Shown: in pieces, positions 1 through 9,713 of the stretch
Numbering within the stretch: position 1 is the first letter of the stretch
How the letters are laid out: the number at the start of each line of letters is the position of its first letter
NCBI GenBank assembly: GCA_944325335.1
Contig: CALUZR010000001.1
Location: forward strand, 78,835 to 142,834
Length of the DNA: 64,000 nt
From: an uncultured Parabacteroides sp.
GTDB lineage: Bacteria; Bacteroidota; Bacteroidia; Bacteroidales; Tannerellaceae
Reading direction: 5' to 3'
Notes under the pieces: generated by a model
What the model saw: only the letters and a program-made list of their open reading frames with translations
Databases searched by the model: none
Told to the model about the DNA's origin: nothing
Translations under genes and position numbers: made by a program

Positions 1-1549
1 TGCGCTTGAAGAGGGTTTCGATGATGGCGGCGCGCGTCGAGGGGCGACCGATACCGTTCTCCTTCAGGGCGTCGCGCAACTCATCGTTGTCTACCAGCTT
101 GCCGGCCGTCTCCATGGCGCGGAGCAGAGTAGCTTCGGTGTAGGGTTTGGGCGGCGTGGTCCAAGTCTCTTTCAAGATGGGTTGGTGCGGACCGCTCTCC
201 CCTTTCGTAAAATCCGGAAGGACGGCATTCTCTTCTTGCGGATTCGCCTCCTCGTCTTTCGCCTCTGCCCCGAAGACAACCCGCCAACCAGGCTTGAGGA
301 TTTGCTTTCCCGTCACCTTAAATTCTACCTTCTCCACCTTGCCCAAGACCGTGGTAGTCGATATCTCGCAATCCGGATAAAAGGCGGCGATGAAGCGACG
401 CGCCACCAGGTCGTACACTTTCATCTCATTATCACTCAATCCGCGGGCAGGGACGCCGGTCGGGATAATGGCGTGGTGGTCGGTCACCTTCGTATTATCG
501 AACACGCGCTTGCTCTTCGGCAGTTTCTTCTCGAGGAGCGGTTGCACCAGCTCCGTATAATTGACCAAACCTTTGAGCGTGGCAGGTACTTTCGGGTAAA
601 TATCTTCGCTCAAGAAAGTAGTATCGACGCGCGGATAGGTCGTCACCTTCTTTTCGTAAAGCGATTGGATGAGCTTTAGCGTATCGTCGGCGGTAAAGGC
701 GTATTTCTTATTGCATTCTACTTGGAGGGAAGTCAAATCGAACAGACGAGGAGCATATTCCTTTCCCTTCTTCTCGGAGATGTCCGTCACGGTAAAGTCC
801 GCCTGCTTCACGCTTTCGAGGAAAGCCTCGCCCTCTTCCTTCTTCGTAAACTTGCCCTTCGTGGCCGAGAAGGTCGTATTCCGGTAGATAGTCTTCAACT
901 CCCAATAGGGTTCGGGCTTGAAGTTATCGATCTCCGCCTGGCGATTGACGATGAGGGCGAGCGTCGGTGTTTGTACGCGTCCGATGGAAAGCACTTGCCG
1001 GTTTTGCCCGTAGCGGAGTGTATAGAGGCGGGTGGCGTTCATGCCGAGGAGCCAATCCCCTATCGCACGGGAAAGTCCCGCCTCGTACAAACGGTTGAAC
1101 TCGGACTGCTCCTTCAACTGGCGGAACCCTTCGCGGATCGCCTCTTCAGTCAGCGAAGAAATCCAAAGGCGGTAGACGGGACATTTCGCCCCAGCCTTTT
1201 GCATCACCCAGCGTTGGATAAGCTCGCCCTCTTGCCCCGCATCTCCGCAATTGATAATCATCTCGGCCTGTTGCATCAGGCTTTCGATGACCTTGAATTG
1301 TTGTTCGTACGTCGGATTACTAATGAGCTTGATACCAAAGCGGGGCGGCACCATAGGAAGCGACGCGAGGCTCCATGCTTTCCAGTTTGGCGTGTAATCG
1401 TGCGGCTCTTTGAGGGTACACAGATGGCCGAAGGTCCACGTCACTTGGTATCCGTTTCCTTCGATATATCCATCCTTCCGCTGGGTCGCTCCCAGCACTT
1501 CCGCAATCTCACGCGCTACGCTTGGCTTTTCCGCTATACATACTTTCAT
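1..1549 (-). CDS. topB: DNA topoisomerase III, type IA (3' part beyond window)
   Basis: Type IA topoisomerase that relaxes and decatenates DNA by single-strand passage. Translation from the ATG at 1549 begins MKVCIAEKPSVAREIAEVLG, the Toprim start typical of TopB. It continues through an acidic Toprim motif (INCGDAGQEGELI) and the catalytic tyrosine motif TTYPRVDTTFL, with Tyr at about residue 305. Near the left edge it reads NGIGRPSTRAAIIETLFKR, a conserved late motif of the family. About 516 codons are present; the C-terminal part lies outside the window, so this is an edge truncation and not a broken gene. The gene is divergent from the small ORF at 1676. Several long antisense frames lie across it and are shadows. 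Identification is confident; TopB rather than TopA rests on the N-terminal sequence. Confidence 0.95.
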   Translation of the reverse strand, partial: MKVCIAEKPSVAREIAEVLGATQRKDGYIEGNGYQVTWTFGHLCTLKEPHDYTPNWKAWSLASLPMVPPRFGIKLISNPTYEQQFKVIESLMQQAEMIINCGDAGQEGELIQRWVMQKAGAKCPVYRLWISSLTEEAIREGFRQLKEQSEFNRLYEAGLSRAIGDWLLGMNATRLYTLRYGQNRQVLSIGRVQTPTLALIVNRQAEIDNFKPEPYWELKTIYRNTTFSATKGKFTKKEEGEAFLESVKQADFTVTDISEKKGKEYAPRLFDLTSLQVECNKKYAFTADDTLKLIQSLYEKKVTTYPRVDTTFLSEDIYPKVPATLKGLVNYTELVQPLLEKKLPKSKRVFDNTKVTDHHAIIPTGVPARGLSDNEMKVYDLVARRFIAAFYPDCEISTTTVLGKVEKVEFKVTGKQILKPGWRVVFGAEAKDEEANPQEENAVLPDFTKGESGPHQPILKETWTTPPKPYTEATLLRAMETAGKLVDNDELRDALKENGIGRPSTRAAIIETLFKR

Positions 1550-1675
1550 CTTCAATCCTTCGTTTTTTCCTGTGCAAAAGTACTTAAAAAATATCTTCTT
1601 CGGAAATAAATCTTCCGAGGATAAAATAAACCTCCGCTTTCCCCGTTCTTTAAAAGAGAAATAAAAAGCAAACGT

Positions 1676-2053
1676 ATGAGAAAGGCAAGTTGGTGGATTT
1701 TGACACTGGTGCTGGTGGTTGGCGGCGTATTCCTTTACCATTATCATAATACAGGCAAGGAGGATGCGGAAAAGCCATTGACGGCTGAAGGATTTCCTAT
1801 CCAAGACGCGCACGACATGCACGAGGAGGGCGAAAACCTCTTCGTCGTAAGCCAAAAGACATTGTACCGCTTCAACCGCGAGGGGGATTTCATTTGCCAA
1901 ATCACCCAGCCGGACGAGATCGAAGTGGCCGGTTATCTGGTGGATGCCGTCAAGGAGCAACTCATCGTCTTGGGCAACGTGAACGACATCTATTATTATA
2001 CGTTCGATGGCCAATTGCTTTTGAAAAAGAAACTCAAACGAATTGACAAGTAA
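1676..2053 (+). CDS. Small membrane-anchored hypothetical protein upstream of trmD
   Basis: 125 residues. An N-terminal hydrophobic segment (about residues 6-22, [18 protein letters not shown]) reads as a signal anchor with no lipobox or clear cleavage site. The remaining ~100 residues are hydrophilic and rich in short beta-strand-like stretches ([20 protein letters not shown]), reminiscent of one or two beta-propeller blades, but too short for a propeller. It ends 5 bp before trmD on the same strand, so the two are probably co-transcribed. I do not recognise a named family. The protein is probably exposed on the periplasmic face of the inner membrane. Confidence 0.75.
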   Translation: MRKASWWILTLVLVVGGVFLYHYHNTGKEDAEKPLTAEGFPIQDAHDMHEEGENLFVVSQKTLYRFNREGDFICQITQPDEIEVAGYLVDAVKEQLIVLGNVNDIYYYTFDGQLLLKKKLKRIDK

Positions 2054-2058
2054 AGAAA

Positions 2059-2733
2059 ATGCGCATAGACATACTTACGGTTTTGCCCGAAATGATTGAA
2101 GGAATGATCCATTGTTCGATTCTTAAGCGGGCGCAAGACAAGGGATTAGCAGAAATACACCTACACAACCTACGCGATTACACCACCAATAAATGGCGGC
2201 GCGTGGACGATTACCCGTTTGGAGGCGAGGCGGGCATGGTGATGCAAATCGAACCCATCGACCGGGCTATCACGGCATTGAAAAGCGAACGGACGTATGA
2301 TGAAGTGATCTTTACCTCGCCCGATGGCGAGACGTTCGACCAGCCCATGGCCAATAGCATGTCGCTCTTAAACAACTTAATTATCCTTTGCGGGCATTAC
2401 AAAGGAGTGGATTACCGCATCCGCGAGCATCTGATTACAAAGGAGATATCGATTGGCGATTATGTCCTTACAGGAGGAGAACTGGCGGCTGCGGTCATCT
2501 CGGATGCTATCGTGCGGTTGATACCCGGCGTGATAGGCGATGAACAAAGTGCCCTCTCCGATTCTTTCCAAGACAACCTCCTCGCACCGCCCGTCTACAC
2601 CCGGCCGGCCGACTATAACGGATGGAAAGTCCCCGACGTCCTCCTCTCCGGCCACCAACGAAAGATCGAAGAATGGCGACTCCAGCAAGCGCACGAGCGG
2701 ACCGCCCGCCTCCGCCCCGACCTATTAAAATAA
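2059..2733 (+). CDS. trmD: tRNA (guanine-N1)-methyltransferase
   Basis: Transfers a methyl group from S-adenosylmethionine to N1 of G37 in tRNAs, which prevents +1 frameshifting. The 224-residue protein has the usual length. It shows the TrmD start [12 protein letters not shown], the [15 protein letters not shown] loop, and the SPOUT knot region ([34 protein letters not shown], about residues 108-145), where SAM is bound. The conserved [14 protein letters not shown] segment follows. Its upstream neighbour ends 5 bp earlier. It is convergent with the XRE gene, with a shared inverted repeat between them that may terminate both. Confidence 0.97.
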   Translation: MRIDILTVLPEMIEGMIHCSILKRAQDKGLAEIHLHNLRDYTTNKWRRVDDYPFGGEAGMVMQIEPIDRAITALKSERTYDEVIFTSPDGETFDQPMANSMSLLNNLIILCGHYKGVDYRIREHLITKEISIGDYVLTGGELAAAVISDAIVRLIPGVIGDEQSALSDSFQDNLLAPPVYTRPADYNGWKVPDVLLSGHQRKIEEWRLQQAHERTARLRPDLLK

Positions 2734-2778
2734 CACCCTCCGTTATCTCCTTTTCCAAACATAACGAGAATCGGAAAA

Positions 2779-2838
2779 GAATATAACTATAATTAAAATG
2801 GAATATAACTATAATCGGAAGGGGTTATAGTTATATTC
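2779..2838. terminator. AT-rich inverted repeat between convergent trmD and XRE genes
   Basis: GAATATAACTATAA occurs twice directly (from 2779 and 2801) and once inverted as TTATAGTTATATTC (2825-2838). The second and third copies can form a 14-bp perfect hairpin with a 10-nt loop. The inverted copy includes the stop codon of the XRE gene (2831-2833). The position suggests a bidirectional terminator, but there is no clean T-run. Confidence 0.55.
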
Positions 2839-3091
2839 GAATCAAATCCTCGCCCAACACGGAAGAGATTTTGGCTAACGTCCGAAGCGTAAAATTATGG
2901 GTACCACCCAACCAACGCGATACTTCGGGTTCCGTCTTTTCCACTTTCCGGGCAAATTCTTTTTGTGTCATGCCGAGTTCTTTCAACCTCGCATCAATTT
3001 TATCGGCAATCCTGAAAGACCAATCCACTTGCTTGGTCACATCCCGTGGGATGGAAGCAAGGGTTTCACGAAACAAATCGGTTGCACTCAT
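2831..3091 (-). CDS. XRE-family helix-turn-helix protein, antitoxin-like
   Basis: 86 residues. The C-terminal ~60 residues form a Cro/C1-type HTH: ADKIDARLKELGMTQKEFARKVEKTEPEVSRWLGGTHNFTLRTLAKISSVLG. The short N-terminal extension (MSATDLFRETLASIPRDVTKQVDWSFRIADKI) is like that of HigA/MqsA-type antitoxins and small phage repressors. No toxin gene of the HigB/RelE type lies on either side. The upstream gap (3092-3242) holds only a promoter-like -7 element and a roughly 8-codon mini-frame, so the gene is an orphan. It is probably a DNA-binding autorepressor. The DNA-binding call is firm; the antitoxin role is an inference. Confidence 0.85.
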   Translation of the reverse strand: MSATDLFRETLASIPRDVTKQVDWSFRIADKIDARLKELGMTQKEFARKVEKTEPEVSRWLGGTHNFTLRTLAKISSVLGEDLIRI

Positions 3092-3151
3092 AGGTCAAAA
3101 AACTTACAATTCATATTTTGCTTTTGCCATATTACTACCTTTTATATGGTG

Positions 3152-3159
3152 CAAAAATA
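3152..3159 (-). promoter_or_regulatory. Candidate -7 element for the XRE gene
   Basis: On the minus strand this reads TATTTTTG, matching the Bacteroidetes -7 consensus TAnnTTTG, about 60 bp upstream of the start codon. No clear TTTG -33 element stands at the right distance. Confidence 0.45.
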
Positions 3160-3242
3160 CGAAAAATATACAGAATGATTACTTTATAAGGTAATATTCA
3201 CCATCTACTTCTCAATTTTTCACGTTAAATTGTAATCTCTGC

Positions 3243-3273
3243 TTTGCAATTTAGGAGAAGATGCGTATCTTTG
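3243..3273 (+). promoter_or_regulatory. Bacteroidetes-type promoter for the AAA ATPase gene
   Basis: TTTG at 3243-3246, a 19-bp spacer and TATCTTTG at 3266-3273 match the primary-sigma consensus TTTG-N19-TAnnTTTG of Bacteroides exactly. The start codon is 36 bp downstream of the -7 element. Transcription may run on into nifJ. Confidence 0.85.
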
Positions 3274-3308
3274 CCCCACATAAGGCAATGATAAAATAGG
3301 AAAGGCAA

Positions 3309-4487
3309 GTGGAATCCTTTTTTCGCACACATAAGTATCTGATTGAGCATCTGCATCCCTTGGTGCGCCGCGAATTGATGGACGAAATCAATTGGGACGA
3401 CCGGTTGATTGGCATCAAAGGGTCGCGCGGAGTGGGAAAGACGACTTTCCTCTTGGATTATGCTCGCGAAGCTTTTGGGGCGGATAACCGGGAATGCTTG
3501 TATGTGAACTTAAACCATTTCTATTTTACGGAGCGTACGTTGATGGATTTTGCCACCGAGTTCAGCGCGAAAGGCGGACGGGTGTTGCTTATCGACCAAG
3601 TTTTCAAATACTCCGGCTGGTCGAAAGAATTGCGTTATTGCTATGAGCAACTGCCCGATTTGCGGATTGTGTTTTCCGGTTCGTCGGTCATGCGATTGAA
3701 AGACGACCCGGACTTGGCGGGAAAAGTAGTGTCGTACAACTTGCGCGGCTTTTCGTTTCGCGAATACTTGAATATGTTGTCGGAAAACCATTTTCCTTCT
3801 TACAAGTTTCAAGACATTATCGAGCGGCACGAAGAGATAGCCAAAGAGATTTGTACGAAGGTACGCCCGTTGGATTATTTCCACAACTATTTGCATCATG
3901 GCTTTTATCCGTTTTTCTTAGAGAAGAGAAACTTTTCCGAGAATTTGCTGAAGACGATGAATATGATGCTCGAAGTCGATGTCTTGTACATCAAACAAAT
4001 CGAGCAAACCTATTTGCCCAAGTTGCGTAGATTGCTTTACCTCCTGGCGATCAGTTCGCCTTGTTCGCCCAATGTAAGCCAGCTAAGCAAAGAGATTGAA
4101 ACTTCGCGGGCAACGGTGATGAATTACATCAAGTATCTGAAAGACGCGCGACTGGTGAATATGCTTTATCCAGCGGGAGAGGATTTTCCGAAGAAGCCGG
4201 CCAAGATATACATGTATAATTCAAACTTGATGTATCCCATCAGCCCAGTCGATAAGGTAGACATAGGCGTAGCATGCGAAACGTTCTTTTTCAATCAAGT
4301 GCAAAAAGACAACATCTTGCACGAGGGGCGGAAGAATGCACACTTTTGGGTGAACGATGCTTATAATTTCCGCATCGAAACGAACCCGAAATTCAAAGGC
4401 TCGGCCGATATGTATTATGCCGTCGACGAACTGGAGTCGGGCGAAGGGCATGTGATTCCGCTTTGGCTATTCGGTTTTTTATATTGA
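3309..4487 (+). CDS. AAA-family ATPase (DUF4143-type architecture)
   Basis: 392 residues starting at GTG. The only nearby upstream ATG runs into a stop after two codons. Walker A is GSRGVGKTT (about residues 38-46). The Walker B strand is RVLLIDQV, with Gln where this family usually has Glu after the Asp. A sensor-like IVFSGSS follows at about residue 118-124. The middle has a winged-helix-like segment (NVSQLSKEIETSRATVMNYIKYLKDARLVNMLYP), and the protein ends DMYYAVDELESGEGHVIPLWLFGFLY as in full-length relatives, so it is complete. Such proteins occur in many copies in Bacteroidales genomes; the cellular role is unknown. The gene has its own promoter and ends 37 bp before nifJ. Confidence 0.85.
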   Translation: MESFFRTHKYLIEHLHPLVRRELMDEINWDDRLIGIKGSRGVGKTTFLLDYAREAFGADNRECLYVNLNHFYFTERTLMDFATEFSAKGGRVLLIDQVFKYSGWSKELRYCYEQLPDLRIVFSGSSVMRLKDDPDLAGKVVSYNLRGFSFREYLNMLSENHFPSYKFQDIIERHEEIAKEICTKVRPLDYFHNYLHHGFYPFFLEKRNFSENLLKTMNMMLEVDVLYIKQIEQTYLPKLRRLLYLLAISSPCSPNVSQLSKEIETSRATVMNYIKYLKDARLVNMLYPAGEDFPKKPAKIYMYNSNLMYPISPVDKVDIGVACETFFFNQVQKDNILHEGRKNAHFWVNDAYNFRIETNPKFKGSADMYYAVDELESGEGHVIPLWLFGFLY

Positions 4488-4524
4488 AAACAAAGTATCA
4501 AACATACTAATAGTTTATAGATCT

Positions 4525-7500
4525 ATGACAAAAGAAAAGAAATTTATCACATGTGATGGTAATGAGGCTGCGGCGCACATATCTTATATGTTTAGCGAAG
4601 TAGCTGCGATTTATCCTATCACACCGTCGTCTACGATGGCTGAACATGTAGACGAATGGGCTGCTGCTGGCCGTAAGAATATCTTCGGCGAGACAGTTAT
4701 GGTACAAGAAATGCAATCAGAAGGTGGTGCGGCTGGTGCCGTTCATGGTTCGTTGCAGGCAGGTGCTCTGACCACGACTTATACGGCATCTCAAGGCTTA
4801 TTGCTGATGATTCCGAATATGTATAAGATTGCGGGCGAATTGCTTCCTTGCGTATTCCATGTATCAGCGCGTACGTTGGCTTCACACGCTTTGTGTATCT
4901 TTGGAGACCATCAGGATGTGATGTCTTGCCGCCAGACAGGTTTCGCCATGTTGTGCGAAGGTTCGGTTCAGGAGGTGATGGATTTGGCAGGGGTAGCTCA
5001 CTTGGCTACATTGAAATCACGCGTGCCGTTCATCAACTTCTTCGACGGATTCCGTACTTCTCACGAAATCCAGAAGATTGAAAAGTTGGATAACGAAGAC
5101 TTGGCTCCGCTCATCGACCAAGAAGCATTGGCAGATTTCCGTGCACGTGCCTTGAATCCGATGAAGCCGGTTGCCCGTGGTATGGCTGAAAACCCGGACC
5201 ACTTCTTCCAGCATCGTGAAGCAGCTAACTCGTTCTACGAGAAAGTTCCGGCTATCGTAGAAGAATATATGAACGAAATCTCGAAGATTACAGGCCGCAA
5301 GTATGGTTTGTTCGATTATTACGGAGCAGAAGATGCTGACCGAGTAATTATCGCCATGGGTTCTGTAACGGAAGCTATCCGCGAGACAATCGACTACTTG
5401 ATGGCAAAGGGCGAAAAGGTAGGTTTGGTGGCTGTCCACTTGTATCGTCCGTTCTCAGCTAAACATTTCTTGGCTGCTGTACCTAAGACGGCTAAACGTA
5501 TTGCCGTATTGGATCGTACGAAAGAACCGGGTGCAAATGGCGAACCGCTTTACTTGGACGTAAAGGATTGCTTCTATGGCGTAGAGGATGCTCCGCTGAT
5601 TGTAGGTGGACGCTATGGTTTAGGTTCGAAGGATACGACTCCGGCACAAATCTTGGCGGTTTACGAAAACTTGTCTCTCCCGATGCCGAAGAACCAGTTC
5701 TCTATCGGTATTGTAGATGATGTTACTTTCACTTCTCTGCCTAAGAAAGAAGAAATCGAATTGGATGCCGATGGTATGTTCGAAGCTAAGTTCTATGGCT
5801 TGGGTGCTGATGGTACAGTAGGTGCTAACAAGAACTCTGTGAAGATTATCGGTGATAATACGAACAAATATTGCCAGGCATACTTCGCATACGACTCGAA
5901 GAAGTCAGGTGGTTTCACTTGCTCACACTTGCGCTTCGGTGATCATCCGATCCGTTCGACTTACTTGGTAAATACACCGAACTTCGTAGCTTGCCACGTT
6001 CAGGCTTACCTGCATATGTATGATGTAACACGTGGTTTGCGTAAGAATGGCACTTTCTTGCTGAATACGATTTGGGAAGGCGAAGAGTTGGCTAAGAACT
6101 TGCCGAACAAGGTAAAGAAATATTTCGCACAAAATAATATTTCCGTTTATTATATCAATGCTACAAAGATTGCTCAGGAGATAGGTTTAGGTAACCGTAC
6201 AAACACAATCCTCCAGTCAGCATTCTTCCGTATCACAGGTGTTATCCCGGTTGATTTGGCCGTAGAACAGATGAAGAAGTTCATCGTGAAGTCTTATGGC
6301 AAGAAGGGTGAAGATGTAGTGAACAAGAACTATGCAGCCGTTGACCGCGGTGGTGAATATCATCAATTAACCGTTGATCCGACATGGGCTAACTTGGAAG
6401 TTGAAGCTCCGGCGGCTAACAATGATCCGGCATTTATCAATGAAGTAGTTCGTCCGATCAATGCACAGGATGGCGACTTGCTTCCGGTATCTGCATTCAA
6501 GGGTATTGAAGATGGTACTTGGTATCAAGGAACTGCTAAATATGAAAAGCGTGGTGTAGCTGCTTTTGTTCCGGTTTGGAATAGTGAGAACTGTATCCAG
6601 TGTAACCAGTGTGCGTATGTATGTCCTCACGCAGCTATCCGCCCGTTCGTATTGGATGAAGAAGAACAAAAGAATGCACCGGCATTTGCTACATTAGCCG
6701 TTAAAGCTCCGGCTGCTATGAAGGGCATGGTCTTCCGTATGCAGGTAGACGTGATGGATTGCTTGGGTTGTGGTAACTGTGCAGATGTATGTCCGGGCTT
6801 CAAGGGCAACAAGGCATTGTCGATGGTTCCGTTGGAAGGTCAGTTAGGCGAAGCTGCTAATTGGGACTTCTGCGTGAACAACGTGAAGAGCAAACAGAAC
6901 TTGGTAGACGTGAAGTCGAACGTGAAGAACTCTCAGTTCGCTACTCCGTTGTTTGAGTTCTCAGGTGCTTGCTCAGGCTGTGGTGAGACTCCGTATGTGA
7001 AGTTGATTTCTCAACTCTTTGGCGATCGTCAGATGGTATCGAATGCAACAGGTTGTTCTTCTATCTATTCAGGTTCTGTACCTTCTACTCCTTATACTAC
7101 AAACGAGAAGGGTCATGGTCCGGCATGGGCAAACTCTTTGTTCGAGGACTTCTGCGAGTTCGGTTTAGGTATGGAATTAGCTAACGAAAAGATGCGTGCT
7201 CGCATCCAGGCTGCTATGGAACAGGCTGTTGCCAACGAAGGTACGCCGGCTGAATACAAAGAAGTATTCCAGGCTTGGATTGAGAACCAGAACGATGCTG
7301 ACAAGACGAAAGAATTGGCTGAACAGATTATCCCGATGGTAGAAGCAGCAAAAGATAAATGTCCGGCTTGCGCTACAATCGCTGGTTTGTCTCAATTCCT
7401 CGTTAAACGTTCACAATGGATTATCGGTGGTGATGGTGCTTCTTACGATATCGGTTACGGTGGTTTGGATCATGTAATCGCATCGGGTAAGAACGTAAAC

Positions 7501-8076
7501 ATCCTTGTACTCGATACAGAGGTTTATTCAAATACAGGTGGTCAGTCCTCAAAGGCTACTCCGCTGGGTGCTATCGCTAAGTTCGCCGCTTCTGGTAAGC
7601 GCGTACGCAAGAAAGACCTTGGTTTGATGGCTACTACTTACGGTTATGTATATGTAGCTCAGATTGCCATGGGTGCCGACCAAGCTCAAACGCTTAAGGC
7701 ATTGCGCGAGGCAGAAGCATACGACGGTCCATCTCTGATCATTGCTTACGCACCTTGTATCAACCACGGTTTGAAGAAAGGTATGGGCAAGAGCCAGGCA
7801 GAAGAGAAGGCAGCTGTAGAATGCGGTTACTGGCACTTGTGGCGTTACAACCCGACACTCGAAGCTGAAGGTAAGAATCCGTTCACGCTCGATAGCAAAG
7901 AACCGGATTGGAGCAAGTTCCAAGATTACTTGAAGGGTGAAGTTCGTTTCGCTTCTGTCATGAAGCAATATCCGACAGAGGCAGCTGAACTCTTTGCGGC
8001 AGCTGAAGAGAACGCTAAATGGCGTCTTAAGAGCTACAAACGCTTAGCTGCTGAAGATTGGGGCGTAGAAGCATAA
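4525..8076 (+). CDS. nifJ: Pyruvate:ferredoxin (flavodoxin) oxidoreductase
   Basis: Single-chain PFOR, 1183 residues, the normal length. It decarboxylates pyruvate to acetyl-CoA and CO2 and passes electrons to ferredoxin or flavodoxin, the central anaerobic step after glycolysis. Visible parts: N-terminal domain (ITCDGNEAAAHISYMFSEVAAIYPITPSSTMAEH), two 4Fe-4S motifs (CIQCNQCAYVCP from Cys690 and CLGCGNCADVCP from Cys746), a further cluster Cys pair in SGACSGCGETPYVK, and the thiamine-pyrophosphate region (GGDGASYDIGYGGLDH ... LDTEVYSNTGGQSSKA). Codon use is biased toward a restricted set, different from its neighbours, as expected for a very highly expressed gene. A strong terminator follows. 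Confidence 0.98.
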   Translation: MTKEKKFITCDGNEAAAHISYMFSEVAAIYPITPSSTMAEHVDEWAAAGRKNIFGETVMVQEMQSEGGAAGAVHGSLQAGALTTTYTASQGLLLMIPNMYKIAGELLPCVFHVSARTLASHALCIFGDHQDVMSCRQTGFAMLCEGSVQEVMDLAGVAHLATLKSRVPFINFFDGFRTSHEIQKIEKLDNEDLAPLIDQEALADFRARALNPMKPVARGMAENPDHFFQHREAANSFYEKVPAIVEEYMNEISKITGRKYGLFDYYGAEDADRVIIAMGSVTEAIRETIDYLMAKGEKVGLVAVHLYRPFSAKHFLAAVPKTAKRIAVLDRTKEPGANGEPLYLDVKDCFYGVEDAPLIVGGRYGLGSKDTTPAQILAVYENLSLPMPKNQFSIGIVDDVTFTSLPKKEEIELDADGMFEAKFYGLGADGTVGANKNSVKIIGDNTNKYCQAYFAYDSKKSGGFTCSHLRFGDHPIRSTYLVNTPNFVACHVQAYLHMYDVTRGLRKNGTFLLNTIWEGEELAKNLPNKVKKYFAQNNISVYYINATKIAQEIGLGNRTNTILQSAFFRITGVIPVDLAVEQMKKFIVKSYGKKGEDVVNKNYAAVDRGGEYHQLTVDPTWANLEVEAPAANNDPAFINEVVRPINAQDGDLLPVSAFKGIEDGTWYQGTAKYEKRGVAAFVPVWNSENCIQCNQCAYVCPHAAIRPFVLDEEEQKNAPAFATLAVKAPAAMKGMVFRMQVDVMDCLGCGNCADVCPGFKGNKALSMVPLEGQLGEAANWDFCVNNVKSKQNLVDVKSNVKNSQFATPLFEFSGACSGCGETPYVKLISQLFGDRQMVSNATGCSSIYSGSVPSTPYTTNEKGHGPAWANSLFEDFCEFGLGMELANEKMRARIQAAMEQAVANEGTPAEYKEVFQAWIENQNDADKTKELAEQIIPMVEAAKDKCPACATIAGLSQFLVKRSQWIIGGDGASYDIGYGGLDHVIASGKNVNILVLDTEVYSNTGGQSSKATPLGAIAKFAASGKRVRKKDLGLMATTYGYVYVAQIAMGADQAQTLKALREAEAYDGPSLIIAYAPCINHGLKKGMGKSQAEEKAAVECGYWHLWRYNPTLEAEGKNPFTLDSKEPDWSKFQDYLKGEVRFASVMKQYPTEAAELFAAAEENAKWRLKSYKRLAAEDWGVEA

Positions 8077-8106
8077 AACGTTTTCATACTAATATGCCAT
8101 ACTCCG

Positions 8107-8141
8107 GGCGGAGGTTTCCTTCGGGAAACCCCGCCTTTTTT
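8107..8141 (+). terminator. Rho-independent terminator after nifJ
   Basis: A GC-rich stem (GGCGG-A-GGTTTCC paired with GGAAACCCCGCC, one bulged A) closes on a TTCG loop and is followed by TTTTT. It also lies just beyond the 3' end of the convergent GH51 gene. Confidence 0.9.
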
Positions 8142-8145
8142 ATGT

Positions 8146-9687
8146 TCATTGGGCATTTATTTCCAATACAATGATGGATTTGGCTGGCATCCGGACTTGC
8201 AGCTTACCCTCTTTCAACTGGAAGTCGTCAAAAGGAATGGGTTTTACGACGTCGGGATGCTCGAAAGTATTGTGTGACTGTATTTCAGGAGCCGTCAAGA
8301 TGCGTCCATTTATAGTCTTTAACCGAAGGTTTGAGACATCTATACAAACCGTTTCGCTTTGTTTCAAATCCACGTTGGCCAAACTGATATGTATTTTCCC
8401 TGCTTCATCGCGCGAGGCAGAGACACTCAGCATGGGAATCTCTCGATTATCACGCACTTCCATCTTATCGCATATCACATCCAAAGGCAAATAGGTTGCA
8501 TTTTGGTGTACTTTATACATTTCGAATACATGATAAGTCGGGGTAAGCAGCATCTTATCGCCGTCGGTCAGCACCATGGCTTGGAGGACGTTGGCAATTT
8601 GGGCAATATTCGTCATCCGCACACGGTCTGTATATTTATGGAACACGTTGAGCGTCAAAGCGGCCACAAAAGCATCCCGCAAGGTGTTCTGCTGATAAAG
8701 ATGCCCTTGAATAGTACCCGGTTCTTCGTCCCACCAAGTGCCCCATTCGTCCACTAAGAGTGCAATTTGCTTTTTAGGGTCGTATTCATCCATAATTTGG
8801 ATATGCTTTCGCATCACGGGCTCGATTTCCAGGCACTTGCCCAACGCCCAATAATAATCTTCATCCGTAAAGTCCGTAGCGGAACCTTTGCTTCCGTCCC
8901 AACCCAACACCGTATAATAATGCAGGGAAAGGCCATGCATCCGGTTTCCAACCTGTTGCATCAACGTTTTTGTCCAATTATAATCGTAATCGCTCGCCCC
9001 GCTGGCCACTTTGAAGAGCTGGTTCCCGTTGTAGTTCCGGCAATACGTGGCATAACGACGGTATAAATCCGCATAGTATTCCGGACGCATGCTTCCGCCG
9101 CATCCCCAGCTTTCGTTGCCCACACCGATGTATTTCACTTTCCAAGGCTTCTCGCGTCCGTTTTCCTGGCGGAGTTTTGCCATAGGGCCGTCCTCAGCGG
9201 TCATGTATTCGACCCATTTCGCCATTTCCTCGACCGTACCGCTTCCCACATTCAAGCTCACGTATGGCTCGCATCCGATGAGTTCGCAGAGGTTCAGGAA
9301 CTCGTGCGTCCCGAAGCTATTGTCTTCCACCGTACCGCCCCAATTGTTATTGACCATGCGCGGACGGTTTTCCTTCGGGCCAATGCCGTCCATCCAATGG
9401 TATTCATCGGCAAAACATCCGCCCGGCCAGCGAAGCACCGGCACTTGTAGCTTCTTCAATGCCTCCAATACATCCGTCCGATAACCTTGCACGTTCGGGA
9501 TGTCGCTCTCCGGCCCGACCCAAAGTCCGCCATAAATACACGAACCGAGATGCTCGGCAAATTGTCCGTAAATGTTCTTATCTATCACCTGCTTTCCCTG
9601 CTCCGGATAAATGCGCACCGAAGCTTCCCTTTGCGCCTGGGCAGAAAGCGTAAATGCCGCGGCGAGGATTACTAACATGCTTTTCAT
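8146..9687 (-). CDS. Secreted GH51 alpha-L-arabinofuranosidase
   Basis: 513 residues with an N-terminal signal peptide ([19 protein letters not shown]). It removes terminal alpha-L-arabinofuranosyl groups from plant arabinans, arabinoxylans or arabinogalactans. The TIM-barrel core has the acid/base motif [10 protein letters not shown] (about residue 190) and the nucleophile motif [16 protein letters not shown] (about residue 310), both typical of GH51. The C-terminal beta-domain ([19 protein letters not shown] ... [10 protein letters not shown]) is present, so the gene looks complete. It stands apart from the SusCD pairs and sits next to maf, perhaps in a small two-gene unit. Substrate is inferred from the family. 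Confidence 0.93.
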   Translation of the reverse strand: MKSMLVILAAAFTLSAQAQREASVRIYPEQGKQVIDKNIYGQFAEHLGSCIYGGLWVGPESDIPNVQGYRTDVLEALKKLQVPVLRWPGGCFADEYHWMDGIGPKENRPRMVNNNWGGTVEDNSFGTHEFLNLCELIGCEPYVSLNVGSGTVEEMAKWVEYMTAEDGPMAKLRQENGREKPWKVKYIGVGNESWGCGGSMRPEYYADLYRRYATYCRNYNGNQLFKVASGASDYDYNWTKTLMQQVGNRMHGLSLHYYTVLGWDGSKGSATDFTDEDYYWALGKCLEIEPVMRKHIQIMDEYDPKKQIALLVDEWGTWWDEEPGTIQGHLYQQNTLRDAFVAALTLNVFHKYTDRVRMTNIAQIANVLQAMVLTDGDKMLLTPTYHVFEMYKVHQNATYLPLDVICDKMEVRDNREIPMLSVSASRDEAGKIHISLANVDLKQSETVCIDVSNLRLKTINGRILTAPEIQSHNTFEHPDVVKPIPFDDFQLKEGKLQVRMPAKSIIVLEINAQ

Positions 9688-9713
9688 CGTATAGCTATTT
9701 ATTTAAAGAATAA

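Noticed and set aside
722..1609. 295-residue plus-strand frame across topB
   Set aside because: It is antisense to a clearly coding topB and has no family signature.
2831..3300. Complete toxin-antitoxin pair
   Set aside because: No toxin-like frame is found upstream or downstream of the XRE gene.
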